Source: Ctena decussata (taxonomy: Eukaryota; Mollusca; Bivalvia; Lucinida; Lucinidae). Taken from it: DNA of 64,000 nucleotides. Made by a program: the position numbers and the translations under genes. The stretch is from NCBI GenBank assembly GCA_963989385.1, contig OZ022508.1, positions 27,178,166 through 27,242,165 of the forward strand, written 5' to 3'. Below are positions 10,316 through 22,109 of this stretch, piece by piece. Within the stretch, counting starts at the first letter, position 1; each line of letters opens with the position of its first letter. A model generated the notes under the pieces. It was not told the DNA's origin, ran no database searches, and worked only from the letters and a program-made list of their open reading frames with translations.

Positions 10316-11425
10316 AAAGAGAAATGGACTTAAATGCTAGGGCCAATGCAATGTTGGACGTAAAAGCAGCCCTTAAAATAAAGGTCAAGGGCAGTAAGAA
10401 GTGAAACATCCCTGGAGATCTTTTTATGAAGAAAATTTTTGCCAGGTTTGATGATTCAAGGTATCATACTTTGAGAGAAATGGACTTAAATGCTAGGGTC
10501 GATGTAATTTTAGACGTGAAATTTCCAAAGTCAGCAGAGAGTTAAATATAGGTCAAAGGCAGAAAAAAGCCAACAGAGCATGAAATATAAACATCAAGCA
10601 TAAGGTTTGATGCTTATACCATTGTGTTTAAAGAGAAATGGACTTAAATGCTAGGGCCAATGCGATGTTGGACGTAAAAGCAGCCCTTAAAATAAAGGTC
10701 AAGGGCAGTAAGAATTGCAACATCCCTGGAGACCTTTATATGAAGAAAATTTTTGCCAGGTTTGATGATTCAAGGTATCATACTTTGAGCGAAATGGACT
10801 TAAATGCTAGGGTCGATGTACTTTTAGACGTGAAATTTTCTAAAGTCAGCAGAGGGTTAAATATAGGTCAAGGGCAGAAAAAGTGCAACATGCCTCAAGA
10901 ACATTCTAAGAAGAAACTAAGTACAAGGTTCAATGATTGTAGTTATCAAAGTTTGAGAGAAATGGACTTAAACACTAGGGTTGAGGTAGCTTTGCACATT
11001 AAATTAGACAAAGTCAGCAGAGCATGAAACATAGGTCAAGGGTAGAAAAAAGTGCAACATAACTCGAAAACATTCTAAGAAGAAACTTTAAACTAGATTT
11101 GATGATTGTAGGTATCATAGTTAGAGAGAAATGGACTTAAACGCTAGGGTCGAGGTAATTTTGCACATTAAATTTTACGAAGTCAGCAGAGCGTGAAATA
11201 CACGTCAAGGGTAGAAAAAGGTGCAACATACATTGAGAACATTCCCAGAAGAAACTTTATACCAAGTTTAATGATTGTAGGTATCATAGTTTGAGAGAAA
11301 TGGACATAAACACTAGGGTCGAGGTAACTGTTGAAGGACGGACGGACTGACGGACATACGGACGGAATAACTGACGGACGGACGGACGCAAAAGTGAACT
11401 CCTATATCGCACCTTGCTAAAGCAG
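10316..11425 (+). repeat. Tandem array of ~160-168-bp units ending in ACGG microsatellite (pearl/Helentron-like)
   Basis: Units share GAGAAATGGACTTAAATGCT near 10320, 10480, 10634, 10793, 10960, 11129 and, diverged, 11296. Some units also contain GAAACTT and TTGATGATTGTAGG blocks. The array ends in GGACGGACGGAC repeats (about 11335-11392) and then a short GC-rich end with GCACCTTGCTAAAGCAGGTGC, a perfect 21-bp hairpin (11410-11430). This core-repeat, microsatellite, end order matches pearl-type elements. The 129-codon frame at 10638-11027 merely reads through the units. Confidence 0.65.
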
Positions 11426-11429
11426 GTGC

Positions 11430-12215
11430 GACAAAAAGAGATGATGGGCAGGTCTTTGCAGGCAATAAACATCCCTGACCGAGCCACACTTACTGTCGCA
11501 TTCCGCGGGACACATTTGCTGCAGACATAAGGTAAGAAACGCCTAGGTATTAACTCGCGAGGGCAGGCCTCCCACAACGGACCACCTCAAGCCTTATGAC
11601 TCGAGAAAGGCGACGGACAATGGCATCGGGAAAGAGATGTCCGATGCAACGAGAACCCACAAAAAGCCAAAACAACTCAAAGGAATGGAAGCCAAACTCC
11701 GCTAAGATTCATGTCGCTATGACAAGTTAGTCTTAGCTTTAGAATAATTTAGAATTTTTTCCACATAGCCTATATAAATCTCAAATGGAATATGGTTACT
11801 TTAAATCAGTTTCTAAGTAGTGACCCCAATGCTAGAGTACCAGAATCCATACTGAAACACTAACTGGGTTTATGATACATGTACCCTCCGTGACAAATTG
11901 TCGACCTGCAGCAAATTACAGCCCAGTGCTTCAAATACAAATGTATCCATATCAAATTTGTGCGACAGACGCGCGGTTCTGTATTTTAACTGTATTTCTG
12001 TATCTTCAGGGTCGCTAAGCCTTAAAAGTTTGAAAGAAAAAAGATGAAAGGCAGATCTCGGCAGGCAACGAGCATTCCTGTCCGAGCCACATTTACTGAG
12101 TCGCATTCCGCGTGACACATTTGCTGCAGACGCCTACATATTAACTCGCGAGCGCAGGCGTCGTAAATGCTATGTTTTGTCGGAATATTCACCAAATATG
12201 CACAATTGAACACTG
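11430..12215 (+). repeat. Two family F repeat fragments with unique sequence between
   Basis: Blocks at 11430-11580 and 11930-12215 share GCAGGYMWYSARCAT-like sequence, GAGCCACAYTTACTG, CGCATTCCGCGKGACACATT and TTAACTCGCGAGSGCAGG. The first lacks the upstream 'CAGACGCGCGGTTCTG' part. No recognisable coding content. Confidence 0.45.
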
Positions 12216-12364
12216 ATTAAAATTCCAAATCAACGCAGTGTGCTAGCTGGGAGAGTTACTATCAAAGCAAGTTTAGGCGGCATGAGGAAGACTGCACTAA
12301 ACAAACAAATTTAAACAGTTTTGTATTGTAATTTAAAACAGAAAATTGGTAAAATTAGATACTA

Positions 12365-12560
12365 CTGTTGTTTTCAGCTGAGGTAGCTGAATGCCCGCTG
12401 AATCCGGGAAAGGGGTGTTGATTCGGTGTATGATTCAAATCCTGGAGACGTGACCCTGTCCGAACCTAAACGAGACTTGCACAGAGCCCATCATAAAGAC
12501 CCGCCCATTGTCTTGATATAACTTAATACTGGTAAAGTTAAAACCATCAATCCATCCTTT
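12365..12560 (+). repeat. Dispersed SINE-like repeat, family G
   Basis: Begins GCTGAGGTAGCTGAATGCCC and contains a B-box-like GATTCAAATCC near 12431. A related inverted copy appears to lie at 60080-60310 (GGGGCTCGAACCCAGG). This looks tRNA-derived; both copies are diverged. Confidence 0.35.
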
Positions 12561-14041
12561 CATCTATCCAGCCAGCCAGAGAAACAACCAGGAAGTCACA
12601 AAAATTGCTTATTATGGGGAAAAATAAAAAAGAAATATTGGCGCGAACCACTCTTTTTATGCCCCGCGTACTTCGGAGAAGTTGAGGGGGCATATTGGTT
12701 TGGGCCTGTCCGTCCGTCTGGCCGTATGTCTGTCCGTCCGTAACGCTTTTTGGCAGCTGGGAAACTAAAAAACTGCTTATGCTAGGATCTTAAAATTATT
12801 TGTTATGTACATGCAAAATAAGCGGACCTGTATCTTTTTATTACTCCACCAGTCTTGTCATTCAGGAGTTATGCCCCTTTTCCGACTTTGTCATTTTATA
12901 TAGGAAAAACCTTGAGACAAAACTATCTGAAGAACCTCTGAAGCTAGGGTCCTGATTTGGCCTAAGGTGTGGATGAACTGAATAACTTTTGAGCATATTT
13001 CGTAAATGTTCGGTTGAGTTATTCCCCTTTTCCGGACATAGGCATTTTATATAGGAATAAGCTTGTGACCAAAATATCTGAAGAACCGCTGAAGCTAGGA
13101 TCCTGATATTTGGCATGCATACGGTTACAGACTAAAATGTAGATGACCTGATCAACTTTTGAGCCTTATGCCATAATTTTTAATTGTTTTTTTTTCTCCC
13201 TTTTTCAGACAAAGGCATTATATATAGGAAATAGAAAATGTGTTTATGAAACACTATGCCTCCAACCATATGCATGCCTCTAAAGAAGGCTCATCCCCTA
13301 ATGTGTAAGTCAGAAAGGGGTTTTAATCGGTTCATCTACATCATAGCCTGTAACTGTATGCCAACTATAAGGAACATAGCTTCTTCAGATATTTTGTTCA
13401 CAAAGCTATTCATATAGCGTCTTTGTAAACAAAATACCGAAAATGGGAAAAATTATATCAACAATTTATGAAGCGGGTTCTAAAAGTAATAAGTTCATAT
13501 GCCAAATATAATGATCATAGCTTATGCGGTTATTCAGATATTTTGTTCACAAGCTTGTTCCTATACAAAATGCCTATGTCCGAAAAAGGGGAATAACTCA
13601 ACCAAAATTTGAGATATAGGCTCAAAATATAATCAGTTTTTTTCACCCATTAGACAAGAATATCCCTTTCCAGGGGTGTCTGAGATTTTTCTATCTCGGC
13701 CAGCTATCTCAGCCTAGGCTCTGAAAGCTGTCTCAAAATGCCAATCATTGCTATATAGTACAGCCCAGTTGATTGATTACACACTTAGATTCAACAAATC
13801 TACTTGCAGGTAAATTGCATGCAAAAGGAAATTGACAGCTAGTGATGTGCATGAGGTGTCACTGTACATTTCTGATTAGCTGCCAGTCATGAAATATGCA
13901 TGCACAAGGTAAACTTAACACACATGTCAGAACTATTAATAAAAAAATAGTTTGAAGTTAATAGGAATGGCTTCAACAAGAAGTTAAGGTATTTAATGGA
14001 TATTCTGTTTTATAAAATAAAATGGGTGAGAAAAATAATCA

Positions 14042-14182
14042 ATGATGGGGTTGAGGCCTCGACAAGGAAATCTCATGCTCGTTTTCATATTATTTAAGTC
14101 TTATGCTCGGAAAGCCTCGCATAAGACTAAATAATCTGAAAACTAGCCTGAGATTTCCTTGTCTTGGCCTCAACTCCATCAT
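14042..14182. repeat. 141-bp foldback repeat
   Basis: ATGATGGGGTTGAGGCC at the left pairs with the complementary arm ending GGCCTCAACTCCATCAT, with arms of about 62 bp and a ~12-base loop at about 14103-14115. A MITE-like hairpin inside the composite repeat. Confidence 0.65.
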
Positions 14183-14326
14183 AGATTCTATTAATCTACA
14201 CCGTAGTCCAAACGTATATGCTATATATAAGGATCCTAGCTTATGTGGTTCTTGAGATATTTTGTTCAGATGCTTGTTCCTATAGTATATGCCTATGTCC
14301 CATAAAGGGGAATAACTAAACAAACA

Positions 14327-16705
14327 AGAGGGCCATGAGGCCCTGATCCGCTCACCTGAGCAATTGGCAAAGTGGCTTTTTCTTATGTCTGAAATTGTCA
14401 AAAGATGAGTCTAGGGTCAAAAGTCAAAGACTGACCATGCCCTCTTGTACTCATAAATCTTCAAGTACTAATAGGCATTAAGACAACCACATATACCATT
14501 TTTAGGCCAAAATCTTCAAAACTTTCCATGAAATCTTATGTTCTAGCATTTTCCCATATTTGACCATGCTGCAAAAAATGTCAAGGTGAACCCAAGGTCA
14601 TCATTTGAACAGTCTTGGAAGTACTCTAGTACTCCATGCTACTTACCAAGTTTCAAGGCCATAGGCATATTGGTTCTGGAGAAGAAAAATATTAAATGTT
14701 TATACCATAAATGGGTATGGCGGCCATGTTGGTCATGTGAATGGACCATTTGAACACATCTATGTTCCCTCAACCCCTGGAGGCTCTATATGAAATGTGA
14801 CTACAATTGGATCTTTGGCTTTTGAGGAAATGTTTGAAAATGTCAAAATATGAGATCTGGGTCAAAAGTTAAAGAATGACCTTGACCTCTCGTACTCATA
14901 ATTCTTCATGACCGCATTAAGATCACTGTATATACCAATATTTAGGCCAAAATCTTCAAAAATTCCCATGAAATCTTATGTTGTAGCATTTTGCCATATT
15001 TGACCTTGCCATAAAAAGGTCAAGACCAAGCAAAGGTCATAATTTGAGCAATCTTGATAATACTGGAGTACCCAATGCTACATACCAAGTTTCAAGGCCA
15101 TTGGTCAACTTGTTCTGAAGAAGAAGATTTTTAAAGGTTTTTACCATATATGGTCATGGTGGCCATGTTGGTCCTGTGACCCAGACCATTTGAAAAATTT
15201 TTCTTTCCTCAACCCCTGAAGGCTCTATATGATATTTAGTTACAATACGCTCATTGGCTTTTAAAAAGAAGTTTGAAATTGTCAAACTATGAGACTTGAG
15301 GGTCAAAGGTCAAAGAACGACCTTGACCTCTTGTACTTATGAATCTTGATGTACTCATTAAGATGACTGTATTTACCAATATTTAGGCCTCAATCTTCTA
15401 AACTTTCCGTGAAATCTTATGTTCTAACATTTTCCATTATTTGACCTTCCCGTAAAATGGTCAAGGTCAACCCAAGGTTATCATTTTGAAGACTCTCGAC
15501 AGAACTGGAATATCCAATGCTTCATACCAAGTTTCGAGGCCATCGGTCAACTGGTTCTGGTGAAGAAGACTTTTAAAGGTTTTTACCATATATGGGCATG
15601 GTGGCCATGTTGGTCATGTGACTTGAACGGTTTGAACAAAATTTCATCGAGGCTCTATATGAAATTTGGTTACAATTGGCCCAGTGGCTTTGAAGAAGAT
15701 TGTTTAAAAATGTCAAAATATAAGAGTTCTGGGTCAAAGGTCAAAGAATGACCTTGACCTCTTATACTCATAAATCTTCATATACTCGACTGCAGTTACC
15801 AATTTTAGGCCTTACTCTTCAAAACTTTCTATGAAATCATATGTTCTAGCATTTTCCCATATTTGACCTTGCGGTAAAAAGGTCAAGGTCAACCCAAGGT
15901 CATAATTTGAACAACCTTGATAGTACTCGAGTACCCAATGCTACATACCACGTTTCAAGTCCATCGGTCCATTGGTTCTGAAGAAGAAGATTTTTAAAGG
16001 TTTTTACCATATATGGGCGTGGCCGCCATGTTGGTCATGTGACCTGGAACGTATGAATAAATTTTTGTTCCCTCAGCCCCGGGAGGCTCTATAGGAAATT
16101 TGGTTTCAATTGGCCCAGTGGCTGTTGAAGAGAGTGTTCGAAATTGTCAAAATATAAGAATTCTGGGTCAAAGGTCAAAGAATGACTTTGACCTCTTATA
16201 CTCATAAATCTTCACATACTCATTGAAATGACTGTAGATACTGATTTTTAGCCCAAAATTGGCAACAGTTTCCAAGATATCTTAGGTTCTAGCATTTTGC
16301 CAATAAAAGCACTAGGAAGCAAATTTGGCCCTGCCGTAAAAAAGGTCAAGGTCAACCAAAGGTCATAATTTGAACAATCTTGGTAGTACTCGTGTACCCG
16401 ATGCTACATACCAAGTTTCAAGGCCATCGGCTTATTGGTTTTGGAGAAGAAGATTTTTCTAGGTTTTTACCATATATGGGTGTGGCGGCCATGTTGGTCA
16501 TGTGACCAGGACCGTTTGAACAACTTTTCGTTCCCCCTTCCTCTGGAGGCCACATATGAAATTTGGTTACAATTGGCCCAGCGGTTTCAGAGGAGAAGTC
16601 GTTTGAAATTATTGACGGACGGACGACGGACGGACGACGACGGACCACGGAGCCTGCCTATACTATAAGCTCCCCCGGAGCCTCTGGCTCAGGTGAGCTA
16701 AAAAT
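14327..16705 (+). mobile_element. Nested element with ~430-bp tandem units and ACGG/ACGAC microsatellite
   Basis: Begins AGAGGGCCATGAGGCCCTGA and GCTCACCTGAG; ends CTCAGGTGAGC, so it has subterminal inverted repeats. Five units share GAAGAAGATTTTTAAAGG and TATGGGCATGGTGGCCATGT near 14675, 15112, 15553, 15975 and 16440 (spacing 422-465). GGACGGACGACGGACGG runs precede the right end. This is the same build as the other microsatellite-ended arrays with longer units. Plus-strand frames at 15560, 16435 and 16563 are repeat read-through. Confidence 0.6.
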
Positions 16706-17859
16706 TTACGAAATATGCTCAAAAGTTAAACAGGTCATCTACATCCTAATTTGTAACTGTACGCCAAGTATCAGGACTCTCGCTTATGCGGTATTTCAGA
16801 TATTAAGTTCACAAAGTTGTTCCTATATAAAATGACAGTCAAAAAAGGGACATAACTCCTAAATGACGAGACAGGCAGAGGAAAAAATATACGGGTTCGC
16901 TTAATTTTCATGTTCAGGCAGCGTACAAGATTTCAAGTTCCTATCTGTTACGGTTCTTGACCGTATGTAATGATACCCTTGTACTATAGGCTTTAATGTA
17001 CTAAGTCGAAAAAGGGAATAACTCGTTTACAAGGTTCCATATGCTTACAATGCACTAAGTCGAAAAGGGAACATAACTCGATCAAAAATGCACGAATTTA
17101 TTTCAAAAGTTAATTAGGTCACCTACACCATAGGCAATATCTTCCTGCAAAATATCATGATACTAGCATCAGGGGTCTTTGAGATATTTTGTTCACAAAG
17201 GTTCTAAAGGCTTACAATGCACTAAGTCGAAAAAGATGCATAGCTCTATAAAAATTCACGAATTTTATCCAAAAGTTACTCATGTCATCTACACCTTGAG
17301 CAATTTCAGCCTAAAAAAATCCAGATCCTAGCATTCGGAGTTCTTGAGATATTTTGTTTGCAAGGTTCCGTAGACTAAGTTGAAAAAGGGGCATAAAGCT
17401 GGAAATTCGTGACCGGCGTAATAAAAGAAAAAAAAATACAAGTCCGCTTATTTTTCAAGTACATGCCACATATAAAATTTCAAGATTTCTTGAGTTTCGC
17501 AGCTGCCAAAAAGCGTTACGAACAGACGGACGGACGGACAGGCCCAAACTTATATGACCCCCCTCAACTTCTCCGAAGTTGGAGGTATAAAAACCTTTGG
17601 CCAAAATATCTGAAGAACCGCTTAAGCTAGGCTACTCATGTTTGGCTTGCAGGCTGAGACTAAGGTTTAGATGAATAGAATAACTTTTGAATATATTTCG
17701 TAAATGTTTGGTTGAGTGATTTTTCTTTTTTGGACAAAGGCATTCTAAGGAACAAGCCTGTGAACAAAATATCTAAAGAACCCCTTCAGCTATGAGTTTT
17801 ATATTTGGCATACAGTTACAAACCAATGTGTAGATGACTTGATTAGCTTTATAGCCAAT

Positions 17860-18774
17860 TTGAAAACTACTATCACTTTGTATGGTTAGGGCTTTGTACT
17901 GAATGTGTTTGTCTTCGAAAGTGTGCTGTATCGTTTTGTCGCTCGTGCTTCTCTTACATTAAAATGCTTTGAGATGAGTCTAAAACTCCAAAACCTCTCG
18001 AGTATGAAACTTTAGAAAGCCCCCACCCCTTTAAAAGCTGAAACTAGCATAGACTTTTGATTTGTACCAAATGTTCATAAACTGTAAATCTCGCAGAATA
18101 AAACTAGCATGGGGGCACAATACTGAATCTTTCAATTGTTTCACAGTGGTACCTGCTCAGAATATTTTGTATTACGTATACGTCCTTGCGGTGGAACTTA
18201 TTTTGACAAGAATACTATAAGACGACGACTCTGCATAGAGAGGGCATTTAAACGCAAGCATAGAAAGCCATGATCCGACACAGGGATTCCCAATACGCTT
18301 TTTGAAAAACTTTTTAGTAATCGGTTCAGTGGATAAACAAACAACGTTCAAGCTATATCGAGCTCTTTATGAGATTATACATGTCTATGCAGTTTTGTAT
18401 CGACTACATATTACAGTGATGTTCTTATCTCTAGTAAGCTAGATAACTCGTACGCGCAAATCTGTCTCCGTTAGACTGACTCATCTCCACCTCCATTTTA
18501 TCGAGATGTCTATTTCAATAGCAAAATAAAACGAAATATTACAATACTTCATATCTACTGGTGTTAGAAAAATCTAGAACAACTCTTAGTTATTTAAATG
18601 ACGCCACATATTCCAAAAACACGAAATTTGATAAACAACAGTAATATACCTTGACATTTCTACGGCATCCAAACAACACTTAAGACGAATGTGTACACTT
18701 TCTTGGAATGCAACTCGACTATTTTCATTTTGCCTCTTTTCTGACTGGGGATCAACTCTTGAATGAAAAAAATT
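17860..18774. other. No recognisable feature
   Basis: About 0.9 kb of non-repetitive-looking sequence without a gene signature. It could be unique host intergenic or intronic DNA. Confidence 0.4.
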
Positions 18775-19013
18775 TGAGCCACAACGCGAGAAAAAACAAC
18801 AAAGTGGTTTTTCGCACAGGGCAGACTCAGATCAGCCTGGACATCCACCCAGTCTGACCAGTCTCTTTGCTAAGCGCTTAAAAGGTAGCTAAGGGTCTAA
18901 GCTACCTCCATGCGGACAGCGACGACTCTGATCAGACTGGGCGGATGCCCAGGCTGATCTGAGTCTGTGCTGGGCGCACAACCACTTTGTTGGTTTTGTC
19001 CTGTCGCGGCTCA
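18775..19013 (+). mobile_element. ~235-bp hairpin MITE, family H
   Basis: Starts GAGCCACAACGCGAG and ends CTGTCGCGGCTC. It is flanked by ATTT on both sides, a perfect 4-bp target duplication. The central orientation is the same as at 3610 (GTAGCTAAGGGTCTAAGCTAC). The left end is slightly mutated. Confidence 0.85.
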
Positions 19014-19024
19014 TTTGCTTTCGT

Positions 19025-19330
19025 AGGGGTACACTCTTTCTTTTCAGGGTCGACTTCAGTTTAGATGGGATTCCCCGTCCTCGAAAACAAACTAGTCTAG
19101 ATAAATCTAGTCTAATCCCTTTCTACCTAATCCTGTCTTCAGCTGCCCTAGCTGAGCTAGCAAAGTCCATCTCTGTGCACCCTTTAATATTGTCTTCCCA
19201 CTTCTTTTTCTGTCTCCCTCAGTGTTCTTTTTCCTTTCGTTGTGCCCTGCAGAATTGTGTTTGCTAAACCAGAAACACCATGAGAAGTGGCCAAACCACC
19301 TCAGTTTCCGTTTCTTGACCAAGGTCGGGA
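19025..19330 (-). pseudogene. LINE reverse-transcriptase 3'-end fragment
   Basis: On the minus strand, 19107-19322 reads a lysine-rich KKRKLRWFGH motif and then a basic stretch, typical of the tail of LINE ORF2-type proteins. The same tail recurs at 19563-19826 and is upstream-joined to an RT end at 60469-60705. The fragment has lost its in-frame continuity (a frame change within the basic region). No complete domain remains. Confidence 0.6.
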
Positions 19331-19504
19331 CTTGTTGTTAAGACATGATGTCCTAAATAATTGTGTCAGTTTCACAAAACTCTCTCTACCTAGGCAGAGT
19401 TTCCCAATAAATTCCATTGAGCCTGGAATTTTTGCTAGTGGAGAAAACTGACAAGGTGTATTCTTTTTTATCTACTTGACCTATTTTTTATGCCTCACTG
19501 ACTT

Positions 19505-19830
19505 TATGATATGCATCTATTCTATTCTAATATATTCCATTCTATCCCGTAACCTTACTAGGTCATTGGGGCACCACAGATGGCTTCGAAACAATCCCTT
19601 TCCACCTTGTCCTGTTTTTAGCTGCCTTAGTTGAGATGGCAAAATCCATCCCTGTCCACTCTTTAATATTGTCTTCCCACCTCTTCTTATGTCTACCTCT
19701 TCTTCTTTTCCTTTCACTGTGCCCTGCAGAATCGTCTTTATGCATCACTAACTTTATGGTGTTTTCAGTCTTTATACGGGTTATAGTTACGATACATGGC
19801 ACGTATTTAAAGGAGAAGATGAACATATAT
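19505..19830 (-). pseudogene. LINE 3'-end fragment, second copy
   Basis: Minus-strand frame 19563-19826 contains RRGRHKKRWEDNIKEWTGMD, the conserved basic tail of a non-LTR retrotransposon protein, then a WKGIV motif. It parallels 19025-19330 at the nucleotide level (TTTAATATTGTCTTCCCACY). The two tandem partial copies probably come from separate 5'-truncated insertions or a local duplication. Confidence 0.65.
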
Positions 19831-19979
19831 GATTTTCATTCATGACGTTGTCCAATACTTGATGCTTTATTGTCTTCCGTCCTATAATAGTGGTATATTG
19901 AGTTATCAATGAAAATAGAATCGCTCAATTTTAAATAACAGTTAAATTAAAAGACCAATTCCACAATCAGCAGGTCATA

Positions 19980-20235
19980 TAGAGGCGGCACTTCTGTTTT
20001 GGTTCTTAATGGTTGTTTTTGTGTTGTTTGTTGGCATGTCTGTTATTGATATATTGTATGTGATGTTAAGGCTAGCTTGGTGACCACTTGCATGGCAAAT
20101 GGCTGCTCACATGGCTGCCTCTGATGATGTATTTGGTGGTGACTTATGTTGTGTTGTCTTTTTCCCACATGGGAGTCTTGGGTGGGATCTGGGATTGAAT
20201 TGTGTCAGTTCCTGAGACTTTTCCTATTGACTTTT
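19980..20235 (+). repeat. Dispersed repeat, family A (second block only)
   Basis: GGCGGCACTTCTGTTTTGG through TTGTGTCAGTTCCTGAG, matching 9850-10110. The tRNA-like first block is absent. It is the reverse complement of 25290-25590. Confidence 0.55.
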
Positions 20236-20847
20236 ACCTTCAAGTTGTTTATCTATAGAAGAGCAATACCATAAACATGTTTTCCCAGAATTGAGGTTTG
20301 AAGCCTGGCCTTGAGGAGTGCAATACAATACACATGGAATAGAAAAAGAGTCATGCAATATTACAGCAAAATGGCATGCGGTTAAGAAAACAGTTATACA
20401 TAAATATTTGTAGGATAACCATTACTTCCTTGCTTATGTTCCTTTCCCTTTTTAATCTGACCATTTGTTATTCAACAGTCTCGTGAAGAGTTGCTTCAGC
20501 ACGGACTCTGGATAAACCTTTGATTTGAATAATATTTAATTTTATAGCCAGTAGATTCATGTACTGATTAATGTATGACAGCGGTACTCAGGGACTTCTA
20601 TGCAAATCTAAGCTGTTCATTTTTCAAAATAGGCCTCGTCTTAATGTTGTCTCTAGCTGATTGAAGAGATTAGCTCCCGATCAGCTGATGGTTGTCGTTT
20701 ACCATCCAAAAGCTCAGTTTAATATGTAAACCAATAGAAAAAGTGTTTTTGTTAGATGAACCATTATGGCACTCAGACAATGTGCTATATCTCCTCTCCT
20801 TATTGTAGAAAGGTAGCACACATTAATTTTAATAGTTCTCGGTGCGT

Positions 20848-21054
20848 CCCTGGGCGCGTAGTGCGGGCTCAGATCAGCCTGGACATCCGCCCAGTCTTAT
20901 CAGAGTCTTTGCTAAGCGTTTAAAGGGTAGATAAGGGTCTATGCTACCTCCATGCGGACAGCGAATGCTCTGACCAGACTGGGCGGATGCCCAGGCTGAT
21001 CTGAGTCTGCGCTGGGCGCACAACCACTTTGTTGGCTTTCTCGTGTCGCGGCTC
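20848..21054 (+). mobile_element. Hairpin MITE, family H (5' truncated)
   Basis: The left arm starts within the TGGGCGCGTAGTGCGGGCTC region and lacks the GAGCCGCGACACGA terminus. The right arm is complete and followed by ATTT. It resembles the other family H copies internally. Confidence 0.75.
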
Positions 21055-21249
21055 ATTTGCTGAATGCTAACGAAGAGAACTATTTGCAATCCAAACAGAA
21101 CTGAAATATTGATCATTTTTGTAAGCTAATTCATCTTGTCTCGTGTGACAAAATCTATTAGTTTAGGAAGACGTCCTTTGTTTGACTCGCATTACAACAG
21201 CAAGCGTATTATAATGTTTTTTCCTACAAGATATCTCTCCTGACTAGTA

Positions 21250-21417
21250 TTGTAAGTGAATGAACTCGGGTTTTATCGTCTCACCAACAACGAGGTCATA
21301 TAGAGATGGGACCTCGGTTTAAAGTCTCATCCGAAAGACCGGAGAAGCGGGAGATCGATCTTGCGACCCCTGGATTGGTAGTCCGGAGTGTTATCCACTA
21401 CACTACAGCCACTCCCC
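21250..21417 (-). mobile_element. tRNA-derived SINE, family S2
   Basis: On the minus strand it begins GGAGTGGCTGTAGTGTAGTGG, an A-box-like start, followed by a B-box-like GGTCGCAAGATCGATC region. It is flanked by a 10-bp duplication CTGACTAGTA (21240-21249 and 21418-21427). Related copies lie at 41060-41226 and 48205-48345. No tail ORF; SINE mobilisation would need a LINE partner. Confidence 0.7.
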
Positions 21418-21489
21418 CTGACTAGTAAGTGATGATCAACTATTTAGAAAACTGCCGTTTGTAAGAAAAGATATTCTTTGCCTTTCGTC

Positions 21490-21720
21490 TTTCCCGGGTC
21501 ATGGGTTGAGGTGGCTCGGTGTGAGCGCACGCGTGAGTTATTATGTCTATAGGCGTCTTATACTTGTGGTCTGCGGCTGATTGTATCAGTAAGTGTGGCT
21601 TGGAGAGGGATGTCCGTTGCCTATCCAGACTTACCCATCTTCTGTTTCAAACGTTTGGGGTTTAGCCACACTGAAGAAGATAAGTACAGAAATGCGAATT
21701 TGATAGGATGAATATTTATA
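21490..21720 (-). repeat. Dispersed repeat, family F (inverted)
   Basis: Reverse complement of the family F blocks at 8975-9010 (CAAACGTTTGGGGTTTAGC) and 11930-12130. Contains CAGTAAGTGTGGCTTGGAGAG. Confidence 0.4.
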
Positions 21721-22109
21721 AATCAAAACAGGCTTTCATTGGCTTGCCGTCTCGGCGGCAAGCCAGTATTCAAGTGGTTTAGTGATACCGAGTTATTTTC
21801 GGAAGAAACGATACGTCACACTTAGTCGGAAAATACCTGGAGAGTGTCTACTGCAGTGTTTATATATAGCAATAGCACAAAGCATTAGCTTTTCCAAAAA
21901 TCATGCAGCGGCGTCGCGAAAATTGGCCTTAGGGCATCGCATAATCTGACTGGTCAGAACAGCCGGCACACTGTCCAGCGCCAGTGCCTTCATGGGATCT
22001 GATCAGTCTTTTTCGGCATAAATATTCTTCATGATGATCCATGATGCAGACATCTTTCATGCTGAGGATAGACTGATAAGACTGCGCTTATGCCGGAGTG
22101 GGCTGATAC

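Larger units (their letters stand above)
12655..17860. repeat. Composite of inverted tandem-unit elements (pearl/Helentron-like)
   Basis: The left boundary (12660-12745) has CTTCGGAGAAGTTGAGGGGG followed by GTCCGTCC repeats. The inverted counterpart (17522-17587) has GGACGGACGGAC then CCCCTCAACTTCTCCGAAG. Between them are many degenerate units with 'CTTATGCGGTTCTTCAGATATTTTGTTCAC' blocks in both orientations (12770-14330, 16700-17520, 17590-17860). The two inverted ends imply two elements head to head, or one inserted in another, with a third family nested at 14327-16705. No coding sequence. Confidence 0.55.

Noticed and set aside
10638..11027. 129-codon open frame with internal sequence repeats
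   Set aside because: It reads through the ~160-bp tandem units; the periodic 'protein' is a by-product and the frame is not kept in neighbouring units.
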